In this document: in pieces, positions 7,920-16,271 of the stretch
Numbering within the stretch: the stretch's first letter is position 1
How the letters are laid out: every line of letters begins with the position of its first letter
DNA from: an uncultured Prevotella sp.
GTDB taxonomy: Bacteria > Bacteroidota > Bacteroidia > Bacteroidales > Bacteroidaceae
Reading direction: 5' to 3'
NCBI GenBank assembly: GCA_946623195.1
Contig: CAMOQW010000010.1
Coordinates: 1-37,174, forward strand
DNA length: 37,174 nt
Notes under the pieces: model-generated
Databases searched by the model: none
Seen by the model: only the letters and a program-made list of their open reading frames with translations
Told to the model about the DNA's origin: nothing
Position numbers and translations under genes: made by a program

Positions 7920-8912
7920 ATGGCATTTTTAACTAACGAAAAACTGACCATTGTCGGCGCAGCCGGAATGATTGGTTCAAACATGGCACAGACCGCCTTA
8001 ATGATGGGTCTGACAAGTGAAATCTGTCTTTACGACGTATTCTCTCCCGAGGGCGTGGCCGAAGAGATGCGCCAGAGTGGCTTCGACGATGTGAATATCG
8101 TGGCAACAACCAACGCCGAGGAGGCTTTCCGCAACGCCAAGTACATCATCTCCAGCGGTGGTGCTCCCCGTAAGGCCGGTATGACCCGTGAGGACCTGCT
8201 GGCAGGCAACTGCAAGATTGCCGAGGAGTTGGGTCAGAACATCAAGAAGTTCTGTCCTGACGTAAAGCACGTGGTGATCATCTTCAATCCTGCTGACCTG
8301 ACTGGTCTGGTGACGCTGCTCTACTCTGGTTTGAAGCCCGGTCAGGTGACTACGCTGGCTGGTCTGGACACCACCCGTCTGCAGTCGGCTTTGGCCAAGA
8401 AGTTCGGTGTGATGCAGAATCAGATTACCGGTTGTGCCACCTACGGCGGCCACGGCGAGCAGATGGCCGTCTTCGGCAGCCATGTAACCGTAGCCGGTCG
8501 CAAGCTGACCGACATCATCGGTACTGCCGAGTTCCCCGCTGAGGAGTGGGAGCAGATGAAGGTTGATGTCACCAAGGGTGGTGCCAAGATTATCGAGCTT
8601 CGCGGACGCAGTTCGTTCCAGAGCCCCTCATACCTGAGCGTAGAGATGATTCGCGCCGCCATGGGCGGTGAGCCCTTCCGTTTCCCCGTAGGCACCTACG
8701 TGAAGACCGACAAGTACGACCACATCATGATGGCCATGAAGACCACCATGACTGCCGAGGGTGCCAAGTTTGAGGTTCCTCAGGGCACTGCCGAGGAGAA
8801 TGCCAAGCTCGACCAGAGCTACGAGCACCTCTGCAAGATGCGCGACGAGCTGGTGACGCTGAACATCGTGCCTCCCATCTCAGAGTGGAGCAAGATTAAC
8901 CCGAACCTGTAA
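7920..8912 (+). CDS. mdh: Malate dehydrogenase (LDH/MDH family)
   Basis: This 330-residue NAD-linked dehydrogenase interconverts malate and oxaloacetate, in Prevotella probably in the reductive branch leading to succinate and propionate. The Rossmann motif is IVGAAGMIGSN (11-21), and Asp39 after the second strand favours NAD over NADP. Substrate-side arginines Arg84 and Arg90 lie in APRKAGMTRED, which fits malate rather than lactate specificity. Asn123, Arg153 (DTTRLQ) and catalytic His178 (GGHGEQ) follow. The GAAGMIG form of the nucleotide loop and the overall length fit Bacteroidales malate dehydrogenases. It is a single-gene unit with its own promoter, ending at a strong hairpin terminator shared with the convergent pectate lyase gene. 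Confidence 0.92.
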   Translation: MAFLTNEKLTIVGAAGMIGSNMAQTALMMGLTSEICLYDVFSPEGVAEEMRQSGFDDVNIVATTNAEEAFRNAKYIISSGGAPRKAGMTREDLLAGNCKIAEELGQNIKKFCPDVKHVVIIFNPADLTGLVTLLYSGLKPGQVTTLAGLDTTRLQSALAKKFGVMQNQITGCATYGGHGEQMAVFGSHVTVAGRKLTDIIGTAEFPAEEWEQMKVDVTKGGAKIIELRGRSSFQSPSYLSVEMIRAAMGGEPFRFPVGTYVKTDKYDHIMMAMKTTMTAEGAKFEVPQGTAEENAKLDQSYEHLCKMRDELVTLNIVPPISEWSKINPNL

Positions 8913-8927
8913 GAAACATACAGCACT

Positions 8928-8957
8928 AAAAAGGCCCGTCAGAACGACGGGCCTTTT
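8928..8957. terminator. Bidirectional terminator that contains a stop codon
   Basis: AAAAGGCCCGTC pairs with GACGGGCCTTTT around a 5-nt loop. It ends the mdh transcript. On the minus strand the same hairpin holds the last codons and TGA stop (8939-8941) of the pectate-lyase-like gene. Confidence 0.9.
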
Positions 8958-11900
8958 ATGATGACTTTCCGGCCATTGGAGATGTAGATGCCACGCATGG
9001 GGTTTGTCACTCTGCGCCCCGTCAGGTCATAGAGGGGTGCAGCGGGCGACATTGCGTCCATGGTTTTATCTTGTATGCCAGTGATGACGGTGCTGTTGTC
9101 GGTGACCGCTATACAGAGCCTCCGGGTGTAGCTGTGCCCGTCAGCATCGGTTACTCGCAGACAAACTTCATCAATGGCCTTTTCATTGCCAGCCTGTAGG
9201 TTCAGCGTGTGGTCAGCAATGCTGAAATGTACCGGTGTATCGGCTGACTGCTGTTCTGCCTGGAATGCCGGGCTATTGGTGTAGCCAGCAAACAAAGGCT
9301 TTAGGTCAATGGTTGCCGTGCTGTTAGGCTGCAGGAACACGTGCGGCTGAGCCATGAAGTCAAGATACCGCTCCAACTCGGTGTATCCGTCATCCTCCAG
9401 GTCACTGTTGCTTTCCTTGAAGTCACGGGTACGGGTACGTGGGTCGGTACCCCGTATCTCTTCCCACCAGTTGGGCAGTCCGTCGTAGTCGGTATCATAA
9501 CCTACAGGACGCAGTTCCTCTGGATAGTCCTCGAAACCGCCCGCATCCTGCTCATCGTCTATCTCGCCCCTGATGCCCGACTTGGAGCCTACGTAGGTAT
9601 AGCTTCCGTTGAGTGTCTCGCCTACTATGCGCCGGTCGGTCAGGTCCTGCATGGGCTGATTGGCTCCCACGTTGCTCAGCACGGTCTTGTAAGCCTCGCG
9701 GGCAGACTCCGTCTTGGCATAACTGGGGAAGAACGGCTCTGTGTGCAGCCATGTCCAGTCGAGTGAAGTCCGTCCGTCACGAATGCGCAGACGGTAAGTA
9801 TCACCCTGCTTATCCTCAGTGATGCTGCCGCTATAGTTCTCGCGCACGTTGCCACTGATGTAAGCACTCTGCGTACCTTTCAGGTTGCCCTCAATGTCGA
9901 GGGTGAACAGGAACTTCTCCTGCGTGTCGATACCCATCTTATAGTAGTTTCCGACGAAATTGACCTCATGAGCTCCACCGTCGGTAGTACGTCCGTGCCA
10001 GTTGTACACCACATTATTAAATATGTCAAGCCGCCCGGCATACTCACCGTTGGCATCCGTTCCACCGCCCATCGACCAGTTGCGGCCCTCACAGTCTGCC
10101 AGTAGGTTGTGATGGAACGAACCGATGTCACCGCCAATGGTGGCAGCATAGCCGTGGTTGGTGCCTGCAGGATAGTTGCGGTGACCGGCAATGCCCAGAG
10201 CCTCACTAATCATGGAGCGCTGGAAGGTGATGTTACGCGAGCCTCGGCTGGAGAACGTCTCGTCCGTTCCCCATGAGGCTGTCACGTGGTCGAGGATGGT
10301 ATGGTTGGAGTAAACCGTTCCAATGGCATTACCCGTATCCTCGCTGGTACCCAAACCTCGGCGGACACGCAGGAAGCGTACGATGTTGTCAGAACCGACA
10401 CCGATGTCAGAGTGCTTGATGCAAATGCCCTTGCCAGGTGCTGTCTGGGCGGCTATGGTTACCTGGTCGTCCACCCAGCAGGTCTTATAATTCATATCGA
10501 TGATGCCTGCCACACGGAACAGCACAGTGCGCGGTCCGCTGCCATTGGTCAGGGCCCAGCGCAGCGTACCCTCGCTTCCGTCGTCTTTCAGGTTGGTGAC
10601 ATAGACCACCTTGCCGCCTCGTCCGCCACGTGCAAAGCGCCCATAGCCCTCGGCACCGGGGAATGCCAAATGGCAAGGCTGGAACGACCATACATCGCCA
10701 ATAGTAATGGTTCCCTCAGCGTCTTCACGGTCAATGCGCCAATAATAGGTGAAGATGTTGCTCAATTTGCCGGGCGAGAAGCTGGTTTCCGTACCCAGGG
10801 TGGCATCCGCTTTGTTGGGGCTGGCATTGGCAATAGCCGTGGAGTCGGTACCTAAGTAGAGATACTGTTTGACGGTCTTGCCGTCTCTGGCAGCTGTCCA
10901 GCTCAACACAGGGCTGGTGTCATCAACAGAGGCATGCACGTCGCCATTGGCCGGTATCGGGTCGGTGGCGATGGCCGAAATATCACGCCGTCCGGCATCT
11001 GGTGTCTTCTCGGCATAGTTGTGTACTGGTGTCATCGTACCTTCCTGCCAACGGCAGGCTGCTGGTACGAGTTTCGAGTTTTCGTTCAGCAGGCTGAGAA
11101 AGTCATTGGTATGCATTTCCTCGGCAGTCATCAGCCTGCAGTCTATCGTGGCCCCGCTGTCTTGTGCGGGCCATACGGCATGGTTGCCAGATTCAGCCGT
11201 AAAATAACAGTTGCGCACCGTAGATCCTGCTGAGTTGGTGGCGGTTACGCCTGCCTTATTGGTACGTGCGGCATTGATGCCAATGGTGGCGGAGGTGTAA
11301 CAGTTCTCGATGACCACCGCGTTGTAGTCGCCATTGCCCACACGTCCTACAATGCCGCCCATGTCGTTCTTGCCATCCAGCGTACCGCAGACGTAGCAGT
11401 TCTGCACCTTCGTAGAGCCTATGGCTTGCCCGGCTATGCCGCCGCCATTCGAGCCATAGCCGCGTACATTGCTGCCTGTTACGTAGCAGTTGATGATGCG
11501 TGAATTGATGACACGGGCAGCAATGCCGCCAAAGTAGGCATTGGCCTGGATGAACTCGTCGCAGATGCCCAAATTGCATATTTCCGCATCTTCCAACACA
11601 CGGAACAGGGCCATATAGTTGATAGAGCCTTGCAGGTAGACACCACTGATGGTGTGGCCGTCGCCGTCGAAGACACCCTGAAAAGCCTTGTACTCCGTAT
11701 CGCTGGCGTATGAGCCTATCATGGGAGTCAAGGGGAAAGCCATCCCCGTCTGCAGAGTAGCCAGTTCCTTCTGGTTTACCTGCTGGTTGATAACGATGTC
11801 GTTGGTCAGTTTGAAGTACAGACCACGGCTAAAGTTCGCTGTAGTGTTCACGTCCTGTGCCAACTTGGCCAGTTCTTCGGCATTGCTGATGAGAAAGGGA

Positions 11901-12004
11901 TTCTCGCGGGTGCCATCACCGCCAGCGTAAGCGGCTGACTGTGCCTTTGTGGTCAGCGCCATAGTCAGCAGACTGAGGATAAAGAGTAGTTTGCGTTTCA
12001 TCAT
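8939..12004 (-). CDS. Large secreted pectate-lyase-like protein (PL1-type) with GLUG-like N-terminus
   Basis: This 1021-residue secreted protein has a signal peptide (MMKRKLLFILSLLTMALTTKAQ). Residues of about 30-300 form a GLUG-like beta-helical module with repeats such as GGIVGRV and NCYTSATIG. An Ig/Fn3-like segment (about 355-440) follows. The polysaccharide-lyase-like parallel beta-helix begins at AFPGAEGYGRFARGGRGG and continues through TLRWAL, DHVTASWGTDE and AGHRNYPAGTNHG; this resembles bacterial PL1-type pectate lyases. Then comes a calcium-binding-like DTDYDGLPNWWE segment, and last a short tail (YDLTGRRV...GIYISNGRK) like type IX secretion sorting tails. ATG12004 is used because the upstream TTG lies inside the promoter box. 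The probable substrate is homogalacturonan or another pectic glycan, not proven. It has its own promoter, separate from the susCD unit. Confidence 0.82.
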   Translation of the reverse strand: MMKRKLLFILSLLTMALTTKAQSAAYAGGDGTRENPFLISNAEELAKLAQDVNTTANFSRGLYFKLTNDIVINQQVNQKELATLQTGMAFPLTPMIGSYASDTEYKAFQGVFDGDGHTISGVYLQGSINYMALFRVLEDAEICNLGICDEFIQANAYFGGIAARVINSRIINCYVTGSNVRGYGSNGGGIAGQAIGSTKVQNCYVCGTLDGKNDMGGIVGRVGNGDYNAVVIENCYTSATIGINAARTNKAGVTATNSAGSTVRNCYFTAESGNHAVWPAQDSGATIDCRLMTAEEMHTNDFLSLLNENSKLVPAACRWQEGTMTPVHNYAEKTPDAGRRDISAIATDPIPANGDVHASVDDTSPVLSWTAARDGKTVKQYLYLGTDSTAIANASPNKADATLGTETSFSPGKLSNIFTYYWRIDREDAEGTITIGDVWSFQPCHLAFPGAEGYGRFARGGRGGKVVYVTNLKDDGSEGTLRWALTNGSGPRTVLFRVAGIIDMNYKTCWVDDQVTIAAQTAPGKGICIKHSDIGVGSDNIVRFLRVRRGLGTSEDTGNAIGTVYSNHTILDHVTASWGTDETFSSRGSRNITFQRSMISEALGIAGHRNYPAGTNHGYAATIGGDIGSFHHNLLADCEGRNWSMGGGTDANGEYAGRLDIFNNVVYNWHGRTTDGGAHEVNFVGNYYKMGIDTQEKFLFTLDIEGNLKGTQSAYISGNVRENYSGSITEDKQGDTYRLRIRDGRTSLDWTWLHTEPFFPSYAKTESAREAYKTVLSNVGANQPMQDLTDRRIVGETLNGSYTYVGSKSGIRGEIDDEQDAGGFEDYPEELRPVGYDTDYDGLPNWWEEIRGTDPRTRTRDFKESNSDLEDDGYTELERYLDFMAQPHVFLQPNSTATIDLKPLFAGYTNSPAFQAEQQSADTPVHFSIADHTLNLQAGNEKAIDEVCLRVTDADGHSYTRRLCIAVTDNSTVITGIQDKTMDAMSPAAPLYDLTGRRVTNPMRGIYISNGRKVIIKGPSF

Positions 12005-12034
12005 TGTAGCTGTTGTTGTCTTAGTATTCTGTTG

Positions 12035-12042
12035 CAAAGTTA
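12035..12042 (-). promoter_or_regulatory. Promoter -7 box of the pectate-lyase-like gene
   Basis: TAACTTTG on the minus strand, 30 nt before ATG12004 and directly after the terminator of the gene upstream. Confidence 0.65.
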
Positions 12043-12083
12043 CGAAAAAAATATGGAACGAGAGCGTAATCCCGTTCCATATT
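12043..12083 (-). terminator. Intrinsic terminator after the duplicated-domain gene
   Basis: On the minus strand AATATGGAACG and CGTTCCATATT form a perfect 11-bp stem with a 12-nt loop, followed by a run of T. It separates the 12118-14244 gene from the pectate-lyase-like gene. Confidence 0.88.
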
Positions 12084-12117
12084 AGTAGATTTTTGTGCTA
12101 AATAGTGAAGGAAACCA

Positions 12118-14244
12118 TTATTTCTGCATGAACTTCTTGCCGTTCATGATGACAATGCCCTTATAGTCATTGCCGACCTTCTGTCCTGCGAGGTTGTAAC
12201 GGATGCCCTCAGTATTGACGGTAGTCTTGGCGACACTGATAGCAGATGCGTCAACCAGCTCACCCTCAAGTGTGAAGTTATCGAACGACATAGCCTTGGC
12301 ACTGTCCTTGTTGTAGTCAACATCGGCAATGACGCGATAGGTGCCGGCAGTAAGCTTCAGGTCGCCCAGCGGGGTCATCACACCAAACTTCTCCTCAAAG
12401 CCAGGATAGTACTGAATGGCCTGATAGTTGATGGGATTGCCATCCTTCTGAGCCTCAAATACGAACAGTACGGTGTCCTTCTCAATGCGGCAGTAGCTGC
12501 CAGCTCCCCACTCCATGTTGTTGTAGCCGCCGGTCTTGGTAATCCATGTAGAGTTGTAAACCTCTGTCTCGCCCTGCATGATGCGGATGCGATAGGCAGG
12601 ATTCTGCTCTACCAACAGGTCGAAGTCGATGGCACTGACGTTGAAGGTCTTGCCCTCTGCCACGGTCAGGTCGAAACCGAATGCCCAGTTCTCAGAACCG
12701 ATGACGTTCTCCTCATTGTGCTTGTTGGCACCACCGGCAGTACAGTTCAGCTTCCATACGTAGTCCACGGAAATGTTCTTCTCGCCCTGATGGCATACCT
12801 GCTTAACCTCATAGCCACCCTCCTGGGCCTCGTCCTTCACAATCGTAGCCTCGATTTCAGGAGTCTGGAAGAACTTAACGGCCAGGCCGTCGGCACTCTT
12901 GTTGAACTTGTCGACTGTCTCGATGTAGTTCCAAGTGTCATACGTCACAGTACCATCAGCAGCGGTAAAGGTAGGACGGACGATTCCTACAAAGTCACCC
13001 TGTGTAGGCTCAGGCTCAGAAGAGCCACCCTCAAGAGTACCCTCGATAGTGAAGTTGTCGAACGACATAGCCTTTGAGCTATCCTTATTATAGTCAACAT
13101 CGGCAATGACGCGATAGGTGCCGGCAGTAAGCTTCAGGTCGCCCAGCGGGGTCATCACACCAAACTTCTCCTCAAAGCCAGGATAGTACTGAATGGCCTG
13201 ATAGTTGATGGGATTGCCATCCTTCTGAGCCTCAAATACGAACAGTACGGTGTCCTTCTCAATGCGGCAGTAGCTGCCAGCTCCCCACTCCATGTTGTTG
13301 TAGCCGCCGGTCTTGGTAATCCATGTAGAGTTGTAAACCTCTGTCTCGCCCTGCATGATGCGGATGCGATAGGCAGGATTCTGCTCTACCAACAGGTCGA
13401 AGTCGATGGCACTGACGTTGAAGGTCTTGCCCTCTGCCACGGTCAGGTCGAAACCGAATGCCCAGTTCTCAGAACCGATGACGTTCTCCTCATTGTGCTT
13501 GTTGGCACCACCGGCAGTACAGTTCAGCTTCCATACGTAGTCCACGGAAATGTTCTTCTCGCCCTGATGGCATACCTGCTTAACCTCATAGCCACCCTCC
13601 TGGGCCTCGTCCTTCACAATCGTAGCCTCGATTTCAGGAGTCTGGAAGAACTTAACGGCCAGGCCGTCGGCACTCTTGTTGAACTTGTCGACTGTCTCGA
13701 TGTAGTTCCAAGTGTCATACGTCACAGTACCATCAGCAGCGGTAAAGGTAGGACGAGCGATTCCGACCGCTACGGCCTGTCCCTGAGAGCCGGAGCCGGA
13801 ACCGCTGCCAATGGTTACGACCACCGTGTTCATGCGAACCTGGTTTGTAGAAGCCGTCATCGTGAAAGTAGCTGCATCACCCGTCCATGTGCCTGCTTTT
13901 GCCTCATAAGAGTAGGAACCTGCTGTTGCGTCGGTAAAACAGCCGGGACCATACTTGGCATCACCTTCAGCAATACATGTCAGCTCTACCTTGGTGATGT
14001 TGCCGATGGTAGAAGTGACGGTAAATGTTGCACCTTTGTAGCAACGATACTGGTCTTGTAAGTTCATTGCTCCATTGCTGACAGCAATCGTCACACCATC
14101 CTTGGTTATCTGGTCTTCACCAGGATCACTTGCAGTCTTTGTACCCTTGTCAACCGAAGCGTCGAAGGTTACAGTCTGCGCCGTAGCGCTTACACTCATC
14201 ATTGCCAGAGCGGCAACAAAGACATTGCGTAATAATTTTTTCAT
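12118..14244 (-). CDS. Secreted protein with two near-identical tandem domains
   Basis: This 708-residue protein has a signal peptide (MKKLLRNVFVAALAMMSVSATAQ). An N-terminal beta-rich module (about 24-150) and a GSGSGSGS linker follow. Next come two copies of a domain of about 240 residues in a 259-residue repeat, beginning GIARPTFTAADGTVTYDTWN and GIVRPTFTAADGTVTYDTWN. The tail YNLAGQKV...GIVIMNGKKFMQK resembles a type IX-type sorting signal. I recognise no enzyme motif. Being directly downstream of susCD, glycan binding on the cell surface is a reasonable but unproven guess. The copies are joined by a GGSSEPEPTQGD linker. The gene has its own promoter and terminator, so it can be expressed independently of susCD. 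Confidence 0.8.
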   Translation of the reverse strand: MKKLLRNVFVAALAMMSVSATAQTVTFDASVDKGTKTASDPGEDQITKDGVTIAVSNGAMNLQDQYRCYKGATFTVTSTIGNITKVELTCIAEGDAKYGPGCFTDATAGSYSYEAKAGTWTGDAATFTMTASTNQVRMNTVVVTIGSGSGSGSQGQAVAVGIARPTFTAADGTVTYDTWNYIETVDKFNKSADGLAVKFFQTPEIEATIVKDEAQEGGYEVKQVCHQGEKNISVDYVWKLNCTAGGANKHNEENVIGSENWAFGFDLTVAEGKTFNVSAIDFDLLVEQNPAYRIRIMQGETEVYNSTWITKTGGYNNMEWGAGSYCRIEKDTVLFVFEAQKDGNPINYQAIQYYPGFEEKFGVMTPLGDLKLTAGTYRVIADVDYNKDSSKAMSFDNFTIEGTLEGGSSEPEPTQGDFVGIVRPTFTAADGTVTYDTWNYIETVDKFNKSADGLAVKFFQTPEIEATIVKDEAQEGGYEVKQVCHQGEKNISVDYVWKLNCTAGGANKHNEENVIGSENWAFGFDLTVAEGKTFNVSAIDFDLLVEQNPAYRIRIMQGETEVYNSTWITKTGGYNNMEWGAGSYCRIEKDTVLFVFEAQKDGNPINYQAIQYYPGFEEKFGVMTPLGDLKLTAGTYRVIADVDYNKDSAKAMSFDNFTLEGELVDASAISVAKTTVNTEGIRYNLAGQKVGNDYKGIVIMNGKKFMQK
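12314..12978 (-). repeat. 665-bp direct repeat, copy 2 (residues about 423-644)
   Basis: By base-by-base reading this segment appears identical to 13091-13755. The period of 777 bp is exactly 259 codons, so unequal recombination would add or remove whole in-frame domains. Confidence 0.9.
13091..13755 (-). repeat. 665-bp direct repeat, copy 1 (residues about 164-385)
   Basis: Partner of 12314-12978. Just outside the identical core the copies still align in protein but differ by several silent and replacement changes, which points to an older duplication with later homogenisation of the core. Confidence 0.9.
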
Positions 14245-14284
14245 AAGCAGATGTTTTTTAAGTTAATAATATGTTTTCAGATTG

Positions 14285-14292
14285 CAAAGTTA
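14285..14292 (-). promoter_or_regulatory. Promoter -7 box of the duplicated-domain gene
   Basis: TAACTTTG on the minus strand, 40 nt before ATG14244. It lies downstream of the putative susD terminator. Confidence 0.65.
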
Positions 14293-14336
14293 GCAAAAAT
14301 AAAGGAAATCAGAAAACTTTTCTTATGTTTTTTATA

Positions 14337-14377
14337 TTAATAAAGGTAAAGGGAAGTACCTATTACTACCCTTTACC
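14337..14377 (-). terminator. Probable terminator of the susC-susD unit
   Basis: On the minus strand GGTAAAGGG and CCCTTTACC form a 9-bp stem with a 15-nt loop, followed by TTTATTAA. The T tract is interrupted, so termination may be partial. Confidence 0.6.
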
Positions 14378-14387
14378 ATACTATACT

Positions 14388-16253
14388 TTAGTTTGCACGT
14401 ACATAAGGATCATAGCCTGGATTCTGGCCGAACTCATCGGCATTCTGCAGCTTGTCGAGGAACGTGTTGGGGATGGGCCACAAGTTGTTGTGCTCGTCCA
14501 CCACGTCGTTGCCGTCCCAGGCGGGGTTGTGCTGACGGATGTAGCTGACCAGTTTGCCGGTACGCTTCAAGTCGAACCAGCGGAGCCACTCGCCGCAAAG
14601 CTCGCGGGCGCGCTCTTCGAGAATCCACTCGACCGTCATGTCACCGGCGCTGACCTGTGCCTCGCTGAGGCTGTGGCCAGGCTTCACAACACGGGCATTG
14701 CGAATCTCGCTGTTGATGATTTGGGCTGCACCACCCTGGTCGCCCAAGCCAATTTTAGCCTCTGCAGCAATGAGCGGCATCTCTGCATAGCGGATGACGG
14801 GAACATCGGCAAAGCCTACGTTGCCATTGGCAGCAGCCAAGAGGATGGTTCCGTTGGGGTCGCGGTCCCAGATGCGATATTTCCTGAAACGGGGGAATGC
14901 TTCAAACTTGGTCTTGATGTCACTACGGATCTTACAGCCTCCCTGAGCGTTGACGTTTCCTGTATCATAGGTGTCGCCAAGCCCCATCAGACAGATACCG
15001 TCTTCTGCGGCCAGCAACTTCTGCGCCTTGGTAACCTCCTGTTTGGTGAATCGCAGCACGACATCGTCATTGGCCACTTCCGTACCAGTCAGTTCAGCAA
15101 TGACCTCATCGTCAGTCTGATAGTTCTTGGCCATCACCTCTGTCCACTTATACGAGCCACGAGGATTGCTTTCCACAAAGTTCTCCTGGAACAGTACGTC
15201 GTAGCGGATGTCCCAATCCTTCCACAATTTTAGGAAATAGTAGGTAGGCATCAACAGAGCACTCTCCTTAGGATATTCCCATGAAGTGGCAGTATTAGTG
15301 ATACCAGCTTTCTCCAACAGACGGGGCGACCAGTAGAGGTGCAGACGGTTGGGGTTGTTCGGGTTGGGGTTGAGCGATGAGTTGCTGCTGTGCGACACTA
15401 CCCACAAGAACTCGGTGTTGCTCTTATTGTTCTTGGTCTGCCAGATTTCATCGTAGGTATCATATAGCTTGATGCCCAGTGCAGACTTGTTGTCCATTAC
15501 ATATTTGGCAGCATCGTAGGCCTTCTGGTAGAAAGCTTTCTGCTCAGCACTACCGGTAGCCTCGTACTGGGCCCGGGCCAGACAGACACGAGCCAGCAGG
15601 CCATAGGCCGCCTTCTTGGTGGCACGTCCTATGTCGCCGTTGAGCGGCTGGACGGGCAGCTTCTCGGCAGCAGCCTCACAGTCGGGTATAATCACCTGGT
15701 CGTAGATGGTCTTGCGGTCGGTGCGCTGCGAGGTGAACACAGGCTCGTCGGTACCCTTGGTGCGCATCTCAATGTCGCCAAACCACTCTGTCAGCCACCA
15801 GTAGCTGAAGGCACGGGTGAAGCGTGCCTCTCCCTCAAAGTCGTTACGGGTGGCCTCGCTCAGGTTCTTGGTATCGGGCAGATACTGCAAGACGTTGTTG
15901 GCCACATTGATGTTGTCGTAGTTGCGCTCCCAAGCACCCTTCACCTGTCCACGGTCTCCCTGGAGGTTGACGAAGCGGGTGAGCTGCATGCCATATTCAT
16001 TCTTCTCTGGGGTATTGGCCCACAGGTCGCCTGCTCCCTCGAAGTAGAGCACGGGGTCTTCACGTCCGAAGTATTTCCACTTGTAGTTATAGTACAACTG
16101 ATTGACCAGGTTCTCCATGCCCTGCGCAGTGGCAAAGGTAGCCGAGGCACCCTCACTGGAGGGGTTGAATTCGTCAAGGTCGCATGATATCAAGCCAATT
16201 GACGTTGCGGTTAAGAGCAAAGCTCCTATGAAATATTGATTGTAACGTTTCAT
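14388..16253 (-). CDS. SusD/RagB-family surface glycan-binding lipoprotein
   Basis: SusD-like lipoproteins cap the SusC channel and bind oligosaccharides at the cell surface. The 621-residue protein has a lipoprotein signal peptide with Cys24 in GLISCDLDE; acidic residues after the cysteine fit the surface-export signal of Bacteroidetes lipoproteins. The family body follows: WERNYDNINVANNVLQYLP, the helical FTRAFSYWWLTEWFGDI block, and a C-terminal WILEERARELCGEWLRWFDLKRTGK block. These are typical SusD/RagB landmarks, the last lying before the conserved final NPGY segment. It starts 18 nt after the susC stop. The ligand cannot be inferred from sequence alone; neighbouring lyase and DUF5703 genes hint at a pectic or side-chain-rich glycan. 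Confidence 0.94.
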   Translation of the reverse strand: MKRYNQYFIGALLLTATSIGLISCDLDEFNPSSEGASATFATAQGMENLVNQLYYNYKWKYFGREDPVLYFEGAGDLWANTPEKNEYGMQLTRFVNLQGDRGQVKGAWERNYDNINVANNVLQYLPDTKNLSEATRNDFEGEARFTRAFSYWWLTEWFGDIEMRTKGTDEPVFTSQRTDRKTIYDQVIIPDCEAAAEKLPVQPLNGDIGRATKKAAYGLLARVCLARAQYEATGSAEQKAFYQKAYDAAKYVMDNKSALGIKLYDTYDEIWQTKNNKSNTEFLWVVSHSSNSSLNPNPNNPNRLHLYWSPRLLEKAGITNTATSWEYPKESALLMPTYYFLKLWKDWDIRYDVLFQENFVESNPRGSYKWTEVMAKNYQTDDEVIAELTGTEVANDDVVLRFTKQEVTKAQKLLAAEDGICLMGLGDTYDTGNVNAQGGCKIRSDIKTKFEAFPRFRKYRIWDRDPNGTILLAAANGNVGFADVPVIRYAEMPLIAAEAKIGLGDQGGAAQIINSEIRNARVVKPGHSLSEAQVSAGDMTVEWILEERARELCGEWLRWFDLKRTGKLVSYIRQHNPAWDGNDVVDEHNNLWPIPNTFLDKLQNADEFGQNPGYDPYVRAN

Positions 16254-16271
16254 AATGTTCGTCCTCCTTAA

